Source of the DNA: Paulownia fortunei
Lineage: Eukaryota; Streptophyta; Magnoliopsida; Lamiales; Paulowniaceae
Length of the DNA stretch: 64,000 nucleotides
Assembly: GCA_019321725.1 (NCBI GenBank)
Contig: CM033107.1
Location: forward strand, 13,073,445 to 13,137,444
Reading direction: 5' to 3'
Below are positions 46,264-60,300 of the stretch, piece by piece. Every line of letters begins with the position of its first letter. Position 1 is the stretch's first letter. The notes below the pieces were generated by a model that saw only the letters and a program-made list of their open reading frames with translations, ran no database searches and was not told where the DNA came from. Made by a program: the position numbers and the translations under genes.

Positions 46264-48437
46264 TATTGGGTTCGCAAAACCATGAGACCTAAAATGCAGT
46301 AAAAATAAAAAATATAAACTATACATCATATATATAAGTTGGGTGTCCTAAGTTTGATGTTGATTGTACGTTACACTAAATTGACACCCAAAAAGAAATT
46401 TTAGTCTTTAATTACATTATACCTGAAGCTTCCATTTGATGAAGAGGATGTTGAAACGGCTTAAGTTGTTGGCCCTCATGAACTCATCAATTCTAAAATC
46501 CTGTGCTAAGGTTGAATTAACCAAGACCCCAAAATGTTGATCCTTTAAGCGTGTATCACCTTGGATGCCCACTCACAGCAAAACCTATGCTAGTAAGCTT
46601 GTATTCAATAATTCCTACCTAAAGGTATTTGTAAGGGTTTATGGAATAAAGTAAATCTCTATTTACTTGAGTGTTTGATCAACTTTTATTTCAACTAGGA
46701 TGAAAGAAGAACTGATCAAAAGACTAGAAACAAAAAACAAGAAAATAATTTTCCAGTTGTGGGAGAGAGAGGTGGATGAAAATTATGCAAGCACATAATT
46801 TTTAATTAAGCTTTTTAATTTTTTCCATTGTGGGGTATTAGTTTCCCCATAGTTTCTTTCATAAGACACTATTTTCTAAATCTAATTTGGATATCAGTAG
46901 GTAAGTTTTTTACTCTTTTTCCAAGTCGAACTTGGATTAATTTGGTAAGTCTTTAATTTCAAATTAAAGATATAAGGTACATCTTTGATCCCAAGTTAAA
47001 GACATATGGTAAGTCTTTGATATCAAGTTAAAGACTTATGTTAAGTCTTTGACTCCAAGACTAAGACTTAAGGTAAGTCTTAATTTTTAAAACTTTATTT
47101 CCTAATCATTCTTAGAATTTAATTCTTAATTAAATTCCTCATGGGCTTTGTATAAGCTCACACCCAATGGGCCTTAATCTAATATTAATTAAATTGATTT
47201 AATTATTCTAATCAAATAAATTAATTTATCTAATGAATTACAAAGGCCTACAATAATTAATTATTCCAAACAATTAAATAGTTGTTCCAAGATGCACCAC
47301 CTAATCCAATTAGGTTAATTAATTAATTCAATTCCTTCAACACTTGAATTAATTAAATTTTATTTAATTAATCAAATTAATTAAATATGATCCAACTCCT
47401 AAATTAAACCCATATGGTAGTAGTGAGCTTACAACTCTTGTGACTTAGTCGAATAATTTTTATTTTAATTATTCTTGATTAATTAATTAAATTTATTAAT
47501 CGTCTTGATATTAACCTATTAATTCCAAGAACCTCATCAATCGTGGTTAGCATCTAGCAATGCGCTATGAAGAACTAGACATAGGTGAAGATGGTGAACC
47601 CTTCCAATTACGAATATCGTGTAAGTTCGGTCCTTCCGTTAACTAATCTCCTGATTGAGCTTAGTGCTCGGATTATTAGTCGGAATCCTAGTAGCTCAAT
47701 TCTGTAAAACCTTCCCAGTATCTCAATTCGTTGACACTAATTAGAAAACCCTATTTCCTAATTGTTCATCCCAACCATAGCTATGAATTTTAGAATCAAG
47801 TACAGTGAAAATCATAGGAGATTCTCCTACTCTATTAAATAGATGACATATTCTTTGTTGGCCACTCTTTAATCTCCATAAATAAGGATGATGCATACAA
47901 AATATTCTCTTTGTGATTGACCTACAATTAGAGAATAAATTAAAGTACATATGTTGAATATGAGATTACGATGGTGGCTCAAGTCAAATAACTATATCAT
48001 GCACTATCGTAAAGATGGAAACTTTCCATTTGACAATTATATTTCCTTAGGAATTTTGATAGGGTAGTTCAGTATACTCATTTTTCAACAAGCACCTGCA
48101 TACATGCACAAGTGTCCCAACACGAGTGTTTATGGAATAAAACACTCTCCTTGCGAGTCTGCATCATATGTGCAAGTCTTAATGGGCTAGTTGTTATCTC
48201 GACTTAAGAAGCCCTAGACTTGGGATATTTTTAAGACACTACTATAAAGGCATGTTCTATGATCGCAATCCTGTACACGACCATGCCCCTTAGCCATATA
48301 TGATCTAGAGACTTCATTTAATTCTAATAAAGTAAATTTAAGATGAAGATTGCCATTAACTGATATTGATATAAAAAAGAATTCCCAAGAGTATAAAGAC
48401 AGTCTATCCAATTGATTCACCAGGCACTACTATAACA
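46264..48437 (-). mobile_element. Solo LTR of the Copia-A family inside Copia-C
   Basis: Edges TATTGGGTTCGC (from TGTTGGGTTCGC) and ACTATAACA, 2174 bp, against 2175 bp for the copy at 32254. Flanks are TAAGG (46259-46263) and TAAAG (48438-48442), a 4-of-5 duplication. Copia-C pol continues on both sides. Confidence 0.8.
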
Positions 48438-49660
48438 TAAAGTCCTTTTGGTAAAGATGCTATATGATTTACTCTTAGCAGAGTAGCCTAGGAAAACTCC
48501 TTCATCTACTTTGGCATCAAAAGCATAGAGTTTTTCATTCCCATTTTTTTAGATGTAGCATTTGCATCCAAAAATATGAAAGTGGGAGATATTAGGCTTC
48601 CTTCTTTTCCACAACTCATATAGTGTCTTGTTGTGCTGCTTGTTGATCATACACTAATTTTGAGTGTAACATGTAGTCTTCGTTGCTTCGGCCCAAAATC
48701 TCTAAGGATGTGTTGTTTCATTTAGCATTGTCGTAAAATGTTCTTAAGAATTTTATTTCTTCTCTCAACAACTCTATTTTGTTGGGGAGTTTTGGCCACT
48801 TAGTTCTCATGTTTGATGCCATTTTCATAGCAATATTTCTCCATTTCACTGTTCATGAATTCAGTGCCTCTGTCTGATCTGATGCTATAATTCTTGGCTT
48901 CTCTCTATTAAAATTTTCATTGCGAGTTCAATCAACTTGCTATATATTTTATCTTTGCTCTGCAAAAATACAACCCAGGCGTATCTAGTGTAGTTGTTTA
49001 TAACCATAAGGGTGTACTTTTTTGCTGCTTAGACTGATTGTCTGCACTAGTCTAACCAGGTCCATGTGGAGTAGCTCAAACATTTTGGTAGTTGATTCTT
49101 GCTCATGAATATTAACTTGGTGTATTTACCCAGTTGACAAGCTTGGCTTACTTTGTCCTTCTGATATTTCCACTTGGAAGTCCTTCAATCAGACTATGTA
49201 TAAAGAGCTTTATAATTATCTTAAAGTATAGTTTAAGCATCTATGCCATAATCAACCTTATTCTAATGAATTGCTTGCTACAAAATAAATAGGGTTAGTG
49301 GTACAGGAACCAATCAACAATATAAATATTACCTTTTCTAACTCCATTGAGTTTAACATGACTAAAGTCATTATCTTTAATAGTGCAAAGATTGTTAGAA
49401 AATTATACTACGTGACCCTTGTTATAAAGTTGACTAATGCTGAACAAATTATACTTAAAATCTTTAATTAAGAACATCAGCAACAGGCATGTTACCTATG
49501 CACACTTTATATATTCCCTCGATTCTTCCTTTGTAGTCATCTTTAAAAACTATGTGGGGACCTTTGATTGCTCTAAACTCTATCAACATATTCATATCTC
49601 TAGTTATGTGCTTCGAGCAACTACTATCAATGTACCATCATGGAGGACAATTGATTATCA
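48438..49660 (-). pseudogene. Copia-C protease, gag-pre-integrase and integrase
   Basis: Protease core WYIDSSCSKHITRDM at about 49600-49645 (D-S-G changed to D-S-S), followed by FKDDYKGRIEG and PVADVLN. Integrase shows TRYAWVVFLQSKDKIYSK (about 48930-48990), IRSDRGTEFMNSEMEKYC (48830-48890), NGIKHE, TPQQNRVVERRNKILKN (about 48740-48800) and FIFLDANATSKKMGMKNSM. The second Asp and the Glu of the catalytic triad are still recognisable. Stops are frequent. Gag lies upstream on the right. Confidence 0.8.
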
Positions 49661-51880
49661 TACTAACATGTACGTTAACAATTAAGCTTTAAGTGCCTAT
49701 TTTATCGTAGGTCCTTCAGGTTTAGTTTTCTTTAGAACCCATACTTGTTTGATCTTCTTTCTAGGAGAGTCATACTTTTAGGTTTTCTATGTACAAATGT
49801 TCTAAGATAATGCATGTGGCTTTTCTCTAATGTATGTTGTGCCTCACAAGTGAATAATTTCGATGAGCAAGTTTGTGATGCATATTCGCCAGTGTGTAGT
49901 TATGCTTATGTTCATTCAATCTATGCAATATGGAGTATGTGGGTGTATGGTACCGATCGTGTCTGACAATTTGATGATCTTTGTACCCTTTGTGAGGTCT
50001 ACATTTTCTATCACTAAATTGATTGTAAGTTCTCACATCTTTCTGTGTCAAGTAGGGTAGTCCATGCTTAATACCTGGTTCATCCTAAGTTCCCAGTCCT
50101 TTACTTGCCCATACTTTAGGACTTCAATTTTTTTATGTAAGAGGTATAACAAGTTTTTTTTCTTCCACATATCCCAGCCCTCTTCTAATGACTTGGCTAG
50201 TTTCAAGGCTTTTTGACATCCCTTGATGATCCAGGCTCTAAGTTTGCTTGATTTGACCTTCAGCAAAAATTCTCATTTTTTTATTTAAAAAGGTTCTTTT
50301 TGTCCTTAGTCATGGTCAGAGAGAAATTACTAGCATTTAAGTGGTCAAATCCTATTCTGGTTTATCACTAAATGCTTTTTGCATGTTTAGGATGCCTTAG
50401 TGAATTAAGAGATTAGCTTTTCTAGTTTTGTATTCTTTTGGCTTCTCTCTATGTTGTAAGTGCAATATATTATTTTAGTTGAATATTTCCCGCTCTATTG
50501 TAACCTTGTTGAATTTTCAACTTGGGTAGGAAAGTCTTGTGCTCATTCTGAAGCTTGTCTTTCTAAGCAATGAGAAGTGCATACCTTTTTGTAATGGAAT
50601 AGAAATCATGGATGCATTCTTGAAAAGTTTCATATAAATCCTCACTAAATAAATTATTTGAGAGAAGAAGACTTATCTTGATGGTCATAGAGGTAGATTC
50701 AATAGTATCATTAGCCATAAGGCACATAAACACTTCCTCCTCTGTATCGTTGTAGTCGTTGCTTAAGGATTCAAACTTCATTTCTACTGGTTGTTTATTG
50801 GATTTAGTTTCAGCAACTAAGCTTTCTTCTTCTTTCTGAATTTTATTTCTCTCTAGAGTTTAAATCCTCTTTAGTGTACTTTTGTACAGGAGGATATGGA
50901 CATTCTCATGCAAGATGTCCTAGTTTCCTGCTGTTATAACACAAGTCAGTAAGTGACTAATTTTCAAGTTTATTTCACTAACCAAGAGATTATCTTTTAG
51001 GTGTCGATGATTGTCTTTTCCTTTTTAGGTTATTCATCATGAACCTCTAGAAGTTCCTTATTAGAAGGGCTATTAAGTGATCATTTAATGGATTAATAAC
51101 CTTTTCACTATGGTCTTTAACTACTAATGCAGTAGTTCTTTGACTTGATGTAGTAGCTTCTTTCTTCATCCTTCTCCCTATTTCAAACTCATAAGTTTTG
51201 AGATCAGAGAAGAATTCACGAAGAGACATTTTTAGGAGATCTTTTGACTCTCTCATGGCCACTATCTTGATGTCCCATTCTTTGAGAAGCCCTTTCTAAT
51301 CACCTTAAACACTATTTCCTTGTTGGTGTACTCTTTTCCAATGGTGGTGAGTTCATTAAAGAGAGTGGTAAACCTCTCATCTATTTTATCTAAAGTCTCT
51401 CTTGGCCTCATCTATTTCTATTGAAGAACTTTTTCTCCTTTATCTGATATATTCCTTCACATATCATGGTGATATTTTTTCAAATCTCCTTTGCAGTCAG
51501 ATATTTCATGACCTTGTTGAACATGACCTTATCAAAAGTTTTCAAAATGATGTACTTAGCTTCATTGTCAAGATTTGCCTTCTTCTTATCTATGGGCGAC
51601 CATTTGGATTTTGGTTTTTCATTGAGCATTGTTTCACTCGAAGAATTTGCCTTTATGATTCTCAATGGACCTTCTTGTGATACTGTGAACATATCGTTAT
51701 CTAACACTAATAAATGTGTATGCATAAAAAATTTCCAATCTTCATATTCATCAGTAGAAAACATAGGAAGTCTCAATATGTTATCCATATTCTTCATGCT
51801 GAAAAATGAGTATAAGTTCTCAAAAAAATTGATCCAACTCAAATCGTGAGATTTGGAAAACACAACAAGAGTTTTCAAAA
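49661..51880 (-). pseudogene. Copia-C (SIRE-like) gag
   Basis: The N-terminal part (51480-51878) has NILRLPMFSTDEYEDWKFFM, then EGPLRIIKA, DKKKANLDNEAKYIILKTFD and MKYLTAKEI, the DUF4219/UBN2-type gag order. The next part (51047-51262) has MAMRESKDLLKMSLREFFSDLKTYE, matching the AIEEAKDLxxLxLxELxGSLxTYE block. A knuckle CYNSRKLGHLA-ECPYPP lies near 50880-50945 (second Cys is Ser, with a stop inside). 50563-50781 has acidic sequence and MCLMAN, as in SIRE elements. 49827-50266 gives short frames without clear motifs. Stops separate the frames. The PBS and 5' LTR are immediately upstream. Confidence 0.82.
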
Positions 51881-51897
51881 GTCAACTTTTGATACCA
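51881..51897 (-). other. Primer-binding site of Copia-C
   Basis: The minus strand reads TGGTATCAAAAGTTGAC two bases inside the LTR, an initiator tRNA-Met type site. Confidence 0.75.
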
Positions 51898-51899
51898 CT

Positions 51900-53377
51900 T
51901 GTTGGTCCTAAGTAGTTTGAAGTGATCTAGAGGGGAGGGTGAATAGACGAATCAGAAATTTTCACTCAAACATCAAAATCCTACCTGAAATGCCACTTAA
52001 ACTATATACTCATTTTTTTCAAAACGATAGTGCTTGGTTTTAGTTTAGGGAGATAAACTAAGTTGCTCACTTACATGTTCAAAAGATGTAAACCTTTAAA
52101 GACCACTTAATGAACTTCAGAGTTATGCAGTGGAAAATATTTAAATAAACATATGTTATTTTGTATCCAATGTGATGCAATTTGAGTAAGATAATTAGTT
52201 AAGCACAACTGCAAATGAGCGAGAAAGCATATAAATAAATTGTTGGAATGTAAAGTGTAGAGATGTAAATGACATAGTAATTTTATACTACTTTAAAGGT
52301 GGGGTAATCCTACTCTACTACCCCTGACATACAGGAGGAATCAAAATGCACAAATTAAGACTTATAACCAAGTTATTTCATATGCAAATCCCTAGTTCCC
52401 AAATCTAAGTCTCCAGTTTCTTCACAGCCTCTTATTCCCTGATACTACAACTCGATCTTTCCACACAAGTCTGACCCTATTTTCCTACATAGGTCAAACT
52501 ACTCAATCTTTCCATACAAGTCAAATTCTTTATCTCTTCCCACATAGGTTCAAATTTCAACTCTTCCTATAGAATTCCGAGTTCAAAGCTTTTTCCACAC
52601 AAAGTGTTTTCTCCATCAGACTACTTTACACCTTTTTGCATATGTTTCACTCATCAAGAAAATAGAGATTGACTGTTCAGCTTGATTTTTTTGAAAATCT
52701 AACAACTTGCTTGTCTCTGTCTTCATCTTCCTTTTATCAATGTTTGATATTTGCCTGTGGCACCTGTTTTTCTCGTATCACTAGTGTAACTGTTTTATCA
52801 CACTGTTTGCACAGTCACAATTTGACACTATTTATAATCTGTGTAGTCTTGTCCATTATTTTTACCTTGTTTCTACTTTTCTATCCATTAGTTTGGACTG
52901 TAGCGACTTAACAATACGAGGTTTACATTAACTTAATCCTTTGACATTACACGTCTCCTCACTCTATTGTGATACCTTAGCTCCACTAAGTACACAACTT
53001 TAGTCTTGTACTTGGCCATTTCTCAAAATCTTGTCATTTTGCATTTAGTTCTTCGGATGTGGCTGACTTTGCTAATCTCCTGATGACTTCAAATTCTCAC
53101 TAAACTACTTCAGTCCTCATGTTTGTTCAAACCTTTACCCCGCTAAATCTTCTACTTGAGTCTTTAAACATTTTGTCTCGATTTTGAATTCTTCGGCACT
53201 ATTCCATTAGCTCTTCTTCTTCATCTTTTCTATTTTTAGGCTAAGTATCCTTCAAGTACTACCTAGTAGTGTAGTCTCTATAAGGTCCTACATAAACTAA
53301 GAATCTTTCAAGAGTTTTACGGGTCTATCCCAAACTAACCTACTCATCATCAATATATATATAAGTTAATCCTAACA
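51900..53377 (-). mobile_element. 5' LTR of Copia-C
   Basis: The plus strand starts TGTTGGTCCTAAG and ends AATCCTAACA, giving TGTTAGGA/TGTTGGTCC-type ends and 1478 bp. The PBS adjoins the inner side. Only one copy is present, so no pair dating is possible. The plus-strand frame at 52669-52911 is not a gene. Confidence 0.75.
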
Positions 53378-53690
53378 CCAAGAGTTTAGGAGGACTTATT
53401 AGTACATGTACCCTACCACACAGAAGCACAACCCCTATTTGAACCCTAGAAGTTACCCCTACTTATTTATTTAGAGATACGTTCAACTCGTTTTGCATTT
53501 TACTGCATTCAATTATCTGTTTGAATTCTTCACTTGCTCAAGGTCTGACTTAACCGTTGAAGGATTTTCATTGTGGCTCTTCCAGCGCCTCTTACAATTT
53601 ATTCATGTTGCAGGCAAGGAACCATCAAGCAATCAATCACTTGAGAGGAGTTGACCCCAATGACTTGGAGTACGTTTACATCAATATTAA
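53378..53690 (+). mobile_element. Gypsy-L LTR fragment, second copy
   Basis: It contains 'ctcaaggtctgacttaacc' (53538-53557) followed by 'caggcaaggaaccatcaagc' (53612), in the same order as 9900-10150. Copia-C probably inserted into it, because it begins directly at the LTR end. Confidence 0.5.
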
Positions 53691-54450
53691 TAACTAATTC
53701 AATATAATTAATATTTTTAAATAAAATTTCTATTTAAAAGAAAAAAATTCTATCAAAGTAGATAAATGTCCAGAAATAAATAAGACTAGATTCAATTTAT
53801 TAATTGTAAAACTTTAAAACCTCACACTGTATTACTTGGATAAAACCATGGCAGGATAAGGAGTGTCGTTTTGAAGGTATAACTGGGTTGAGTTTTAAAG
53901 TTTTTTTATTTAATTGTAACGTTTAAACCACCTTTATTTTTAATAATTGACCTCCAAAGGCGCAAAATCAAGGATAAGGTTGATAAGAAAATTTAATCCC
54001 AACGGGCAGAAGGGCATGGCCGTGACAAAGCATGCTAAAAAAGTAACCTTGACTTGGTTTTATTTTGTTTGTTAGTTTGCATTTTACGTTCTTCGGGAGT
54101 AGGTTTTACAAAATAAAACATTAAAATTTGTGATATATATCTACCCTAATAATATTCTCTATATCCCGAAGTTAAGACATACAACCTTTTCTCTTTCTTT
54201 TTTTTTTTGGAAATGATCCAAATTAACATTTGATTTTTTAAATATAATTTTTTTTCGTAAATACTCTCTCCTTCAAAATAATTATGTGACACCATTAATT
54301 TTAAATATTTACTTTTAAGGGTAACTTTACAAGTGATTAAACTCATTTTATCAATTATAATATGGAGTTGGTATCAATTATTCCCTTTACTAATAAAAAC
54401 TTCAAACTAAAATCTTTTAGACTGCAAAAATACCATTGAACTAAGTAAAA
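53691..54450. other. AT-rich DNA, nothing recognised
   Basis: A less AT-biased patch at 53860-54060 has no readable frame, and the minus-strand frame at 54146-54346 is lysine-rich composition only. Confidence 0.35.
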
Positions 54451-54452
54451 GG

Positions 54453-54651
54453 GAAAGTTCACTTTGGCCCCTCTATTATAATTTATAGCAATTTGTCCCT
54501 TACAAAATTAAATAGGAATTAATTTGCTCCCATATTCTATTTTTCATTAATTTTTTTAAATAGATTAACCTTCAAGTAAATTTAAATTAAATAAATAACA
54601 AAATATATAGTAAACTTAAAATTATTGCACGTAAATGTACATGACTCCCAT

Positions 54652-54712
<61 letters not shown>

Positions 54713-55848
54713 CTTTGGAAAATATCTCATAGATTCTTTTTTTAATACTTGAAAATTCTTAGTTTGCATTAATAAATATTATAAGAACTTTGCGTTGGTT
54801 TTTGTTTCTAATTTTATTTTACTTTTACATATGTAGCTATACATTAAAATTAAATTAACTAATATGTATTGAGCTATGCATTGGCATTTCATTTAAATGA
54901 TAAAACTATTTTGTATCATTAAACAATATCAACTAATATCACCCCAAATTTTTTACTTACTTACTTAACAAATAAAGTAACAAATTAATATTGAAATAAC
55001 TCTAAATTACACATAGACAAAAAAAATAAACTAAATTATATTAACACCTATGAGTTAATTTATGTCGACTTTTTGTACTGTTCATTACTGCTTGTTAAAT
55101 AATAATATTTTATTAAATATTATGTTTCTTATTAAGATAAAGTAACAAAGCTATTTATAGTACTATTTATAATATAATGTGTACATCTTTTTGCTTTTTT
55201 TTGTGCACAAATTTTTTTACAAGTAATAGTGACCTGCTGTTTCTTTTTTTTCTTTCTTTTTATTGGTATAAATAATATTATTATATAAATAATAGGATAA
55301 AATATTAATTGAATATAAAAGTTGGCACTAGTAATATGTATTAAGTGGCAAGTGTATGTTTATAGCTCAATGTATATTAAATACTAATCTCAATGTGATT
55401 ACTTATTAAAGAGCAAGAAAAAATAGAAAATAAAAAATGACAAAAAATTTCTTGTAGTATTTATTAATGCAACTAAAATTTTCCAGTGAAAAGTAAAATA
55501 GATGCTTTCTAAAGAGAAATAATAAGACGGTAGTTATATAAATTTACATGGAACAATTTTAAGTTTAATATGTCTTCTCTATATTATTGTAATCATATTT
55601 TTCTATTTATTTTATTTAGACTTAATCAAAGGCTAATTTATTTAATAAAATTAGTGTTGAAATTTTTTTCAATAAATTAATTGACATTTGGTTGTAGAGA
55701 GGACATAGTGAATTTATTATTTTACTTAATTGAGGGGTTTTTAGTTCACCAATATAATTTTTTTTTTTAATTTAGGGGGATATTGAAAATTCTATTAGTA
55801 GAGTATACTATTAATACTTAGTCATAGTACAGGGTAAAGTGAATTTAA
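54453..55848. mobile_element. Candidate AT-rich non-autonomous DNA transposon with weak inverted ends
   Basis: The left end 'aagttcactttggcccctct' is partly the inverse of the right end, where the minus strand reads 'aaattcactttaccctgtac'. The interior is AT-rich and lacks coding potential. No matching target duplication was found. Confidence 0.35.
54653..54712. repeat. Compound microsatellite (AC)22(AT)8
   Basis: An uninterrupted AC run at 54653-54696 is followed by an AT run at 54697-54712. Confidence 0.97.
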
Positions 55849-56475
55849 CTTTTTTATAAACGTAATAATTGTTTTTTATTTTTTAAATTTTTATCTTAGA
55901 TCATACATCCAATCAAATTGAATATATAATATTAGGACGAATGAAGTATGTATTTAAGTGTTTAATAAGTTAGATTAGACAAAAATTCCATCAATGGAAA
56001 ATAATATTTGGTGATGCAAATGGATTTTTTTTATTTTTTATTTTTTGTATTTTTGTTTGTTTGATTGTGTTCTTTTTTTTTCTGTATGGAAATGGAATAG
56101 GAAATAAATGATTGTGAATGAGGTAGGCCATCCTTTGTCATTCTATTTACGCAAATAATCAAAAGATTTGTCCCAATTATTTAGTACCAAACTTATGTAT
56201 AAAAGTGAATATGACATATGCCAAGAATAAAAAAAACTCCATCGCATTTTCTCTAGATTTAGATGATGAAATGTTTGGTTGTCCCTTCGAAAATGTTCAA
56301 AATTAGTGGGTGAGACACGGACATCACGACGGTATGATATATTTCACGCTATCAAAGTTAATCATTGATTCCCATTAAAGACCCATTAAATGAAAAAAAT
56401 AATATTAATGAAAAAGTATTAAATAATAATATAAAAAATGTTACTGATAATATGTATTAAATGATGATAATTTTT
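55849..56475. other. AT-rich DNA, nothing recognised
   Basis: T-runs and A-runs only, with no frame or repeat boundary seen. Confidence 0.4.
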
Positions 56476-56919
56476 ATTATTTTAAAATAATATTTTTTAC
56501 AAATTTAATAGTATTAAGAACAATATTTAAATTGTCAATATTGATTATTAACTAATGAATGAAGTGACAACACAAATATAATTACAAAATCATTATAGCA
56601 ATTTTTTTATCGAGTCGTCAATTTACATATGTGAGAAAATATCAATAATGACTACTTATGCACAATTGTTTATTATTAATTTTCAATCGTGACAACTTAT
56701 AATACAATTTTTGTTATTATTAAATTTAATAAAATCTATTATTGTGAAAAATAATTTCATGTCACTGAATATAAAACTAGTAATAACTTTGATTATTTGA
56801 CTTTGTATCATCGATTGATATATATATTCTTGTAATGACGATTATAAGACTTGTTACAAGTTTATCTCTTGCATCATCTAGGTGATTTTTCTGTTTTTTG
56901 GGTAAATTCTAACATCTAG

Positions 56920-56994
56920 GTATTAAATGTTAACTTGAAGCTGGAAATATGTAAATTGAAAGGATTCTATGACCTCATCACCGCCGAGACAGAG
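56920..56994 (+). other. Exon-like 75-bp segment, copy 1
   Basis: It is flanked by AG on the left (56918-56919) and GTAGGT on the right (56995-57000), with a T-rich tract upstream. Exactly 25 codons are open in the frame that starts at the first base, including LKLEICKLKGFYDLITAE. The protein family is not recognised. It could be a relic or captured exon, or chance. Confidence 0.4.
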
Positions 56995-57378
56995 GTAGGT
57001 TTTCTTGGAAAAAAAAAGGATAAAGTATATTAATTATGGACTAATTACAAAAAATTCCACAAGTAATAAATACTATACTTGAGGTTTATATTCATTTTAT
57101 ATTTTGCACCAATCGTTAATTGACCTAATGAAAATTACTGAAATCATCAAAGAATTGACGTGAAAATCTAAGTTTGCACGTATAATATGGCTCAAGAAAT
57201 GTGTTGAAACAAAAATATTTTTGTAGCTAATTGTAATATTTTATATTTTAAAGAAATGTAATTGTTATAGTGTTTATACTCAATACATATCATAATTTGA
57301 GTAATACTTCAATTCTTTTTGCATATTTGTATGATTTTTTTATTTTTTTTGTCAAAATATACTTATTTTATTATTCAA

Positions 57379-60300
57379 TGTAATACCCAAGTCTCACACT
57401 ACTCACTTGGCCAATATGATTCATGCACTACATGCTACTTATATGCTAATTTGCATTAACATCTACATCGCATCTTTTATAGCATTCTTAATCATTACTT
57501 GATATTAGTGGTTGAGATCCTACAACCTAATTAAGTGATTCTATATTTAGATAAGATAAAGAATAGATTGATCAATATAATGGATATTCATAGGTTGTAC
57601 GTTATAATTTTGGAAGTGTTAAAGGTGTCACTAGTAAGCTTATATGAGTCGATTCGATTTGATCAAGGTGTTTTAAATGTATACATCTATAGATTAACAT
57701 ACTTGGGATATCGGACATGATATAATGAAATTTAAGTGTCATAATACAAGGTTCATATATGCATGTGATTTTATAAAATGAAAACTAAACGATCATTTAA
57801 GAATCGAATGTCGATCGGTTTAGAGATCGAATGAACGGTTAAGAAATTAGGGCATAATGTACTATCCGATCATATGGAGATTAAAGTAGGTAATACATAG
57901 ATAAATAAGTAATGAGAAACACCAGATTAGGGCTGTATAAGGTGTGAAAAATATCAGATTTGAGCCACAACTTGACACCTCAACCTTGCCACCTCAAGCT
58001 TTGCCACCTCAAGCTTCCACCTCAACCTATCTTCATTTCTACCCTTGAGCCATGACCAAAAACTATTTTCTGAGCTATTTCACTTCCAAAACATTCATAT
58101 TGAATGTTAGAAATGGCACTCAAGTAATTCCAAGTAAAGAAAATAAGTGAAGGAAGCAAAGGGAAGTAAGGAGGAGCAAGTTGAATAAAAAATCTGTGCA
58201 TAGGTGAGATTTAATTCATGTTTTAATTTAAGTTCTTGAATTGTTTGAGGGTTTATGACTTTTAAAGCTTCTATTATTGATTATAATCATGTTAGGATGT
58301 TATTTTTAGTCTTTTAGTTCACAAAAGAAGGATTTTTAGTTGCAAAATCACAATAAAAATCACTATGGACAGAAACTGTATACTTGCTGATTTTGATATT
58401 TTATGCTTTATATATGTATAATAACTTGATTAAAACCTGTGTATTTCACCATATATGTGTTTATATATGAGTCTAGGTGATGTATGTAAGTTTAGAGAGG
58501 TTATAAATTGTAATATAGTGTGATAATTAAAGAGGTGCTCAAAACTGTCTTCTTTGAAATTCAGATTCTGTCCTATGTGAATGGTGCTGGTTTTACATCA
58601 ATAAATCCATTTCTTTTGGTAGTAATTTGACCTGGTTGTCTCTATATATGTGTTATCTAAGTATGGTGAAAATTTTGGAGTGATTGAATGTACTTAAGGG
58701 TGCCAAAACCATTAATGTCATGAAGTGTGCAAAACTGTCACGGTGGGAAAACAATCTGTTTCAGTGTGTTGTGAAGATAGCTGAACTTGGGAAGCTATAT
58801 CCATGAGTTTTAGCAATTATATGAGATTTTTACATTTATATACATGTTATATAAGTGTGGTAAAAATTTGGGAGTGAATGGATATGCTTAGGGATGTCAA
58901 AATTATCATGCAACTAAATTGGACAACAAGAAAATATGAAAATGTGAATCTGTCCCATTTGATAACTTAGCATATTTCAACCTAGACATATTGCTATTGA
59001 GTGTTAACAATTAGGTACATGATATTAGAGTTATAATACTTCAATTATATGATGTTTACATGTATCTAAGATGAGGAATTAAGGTATTGGAGGGACTAGA
59101 TTGGGTTCTAGTTTGTAAAACCTAGATAGCTTGGTGTTCAAGGTCTTAGTATGATATTTTATGCTTTCAACTTGCCAAATTGGGAATGGTGCTTGATGTT
59201 GGGTAATATTACAGACTATTTTACATCTAAGATTGGAGGGGAACAATAAAAAATCTAGACTAAGCCACCAACCAAGTGAAAGGTAAGTAAAGATCCATTT
59301 GCAACTACAATGCATGAACATAGTATGCCTTGAAGCATTTATACCTAATGTGTTGATGATATTAAATTTGATTGAGAGTCTTATGATTCTTGAAATATAT
59401 TGAGAGCAAGATGACTTGCATTTCATATTGAACATACCATTCATGAGCATTTACATGTGCATGCACGACATATGAGTATAGTGGAGGTTCTTGCATGCAC
59501 GATATGATTTGAGACATGGTTTTTAGAAAGAAAATATTTTGGTTGGCCACTACTAGTGTACCGAGGCATGCGAGGTGTGCTTATATGATATTTTGGGGTG
59601 CCGCGAGTGTTACTTCTCTGAGGATCACAGGGGTTGACAGGGGGTGTGCCTCTGGTGGTCACGAGAGGGTGGACCACTTGACTGTGCCCTTATTGACTCC
59701 GCCAGTGGGAAAACTTCTGGAGGATCACATGGGAAGACAGGGGGTGGACCTCTGGTGATCCCAAGAGATGGCCCTTGGACTGAGTCATTTGTTTATGGCC
59801 ATGTGATTATTAATATTGTTCAGAGCTCTATTCGGTGCATAGTAGGTGGGCCAAGGGCCCAATAAATGAAGTGATTTTTTTATGAAAACTCTTTTATTCA
59901 TGAGTACTCAAGTTGACACATTTATAGCATCATATCTTAGAGTTGAGTTGCATGAGATTTTATATCATACTCTTGTCATGCATGATTTTTACTTATTGAG
60001 CGTTAGCTCATGTAGTTCATGCATTGTAGGTGAACATGGTGAGACTTGAGACCTCTGGTTTACTGGCTGGCAGTGGAGCTCCTACAGGCTTTCAAAGATC
60101 AATGTACTTGGATGACGACCTGTTGGGCTATTTTGTGGGTTGTGTTTTTTTTATTTTACAGTTATTGTATTATATTAGTGACTTTATCCTGTATATCACT
60201 TTCAAAACTCCTTTGTAATATAAAGTTTAGGTTTGTGATGATTTGATAGACTTGGTTAATATGTAATAACTACGTATGTATATACAGTGTGACGGGATAT

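Noticed and set aside
54587..54769. Minus-strand frame with alternating Cys-Val
   Set aside because: It is the (AC)n microsatellite translated.
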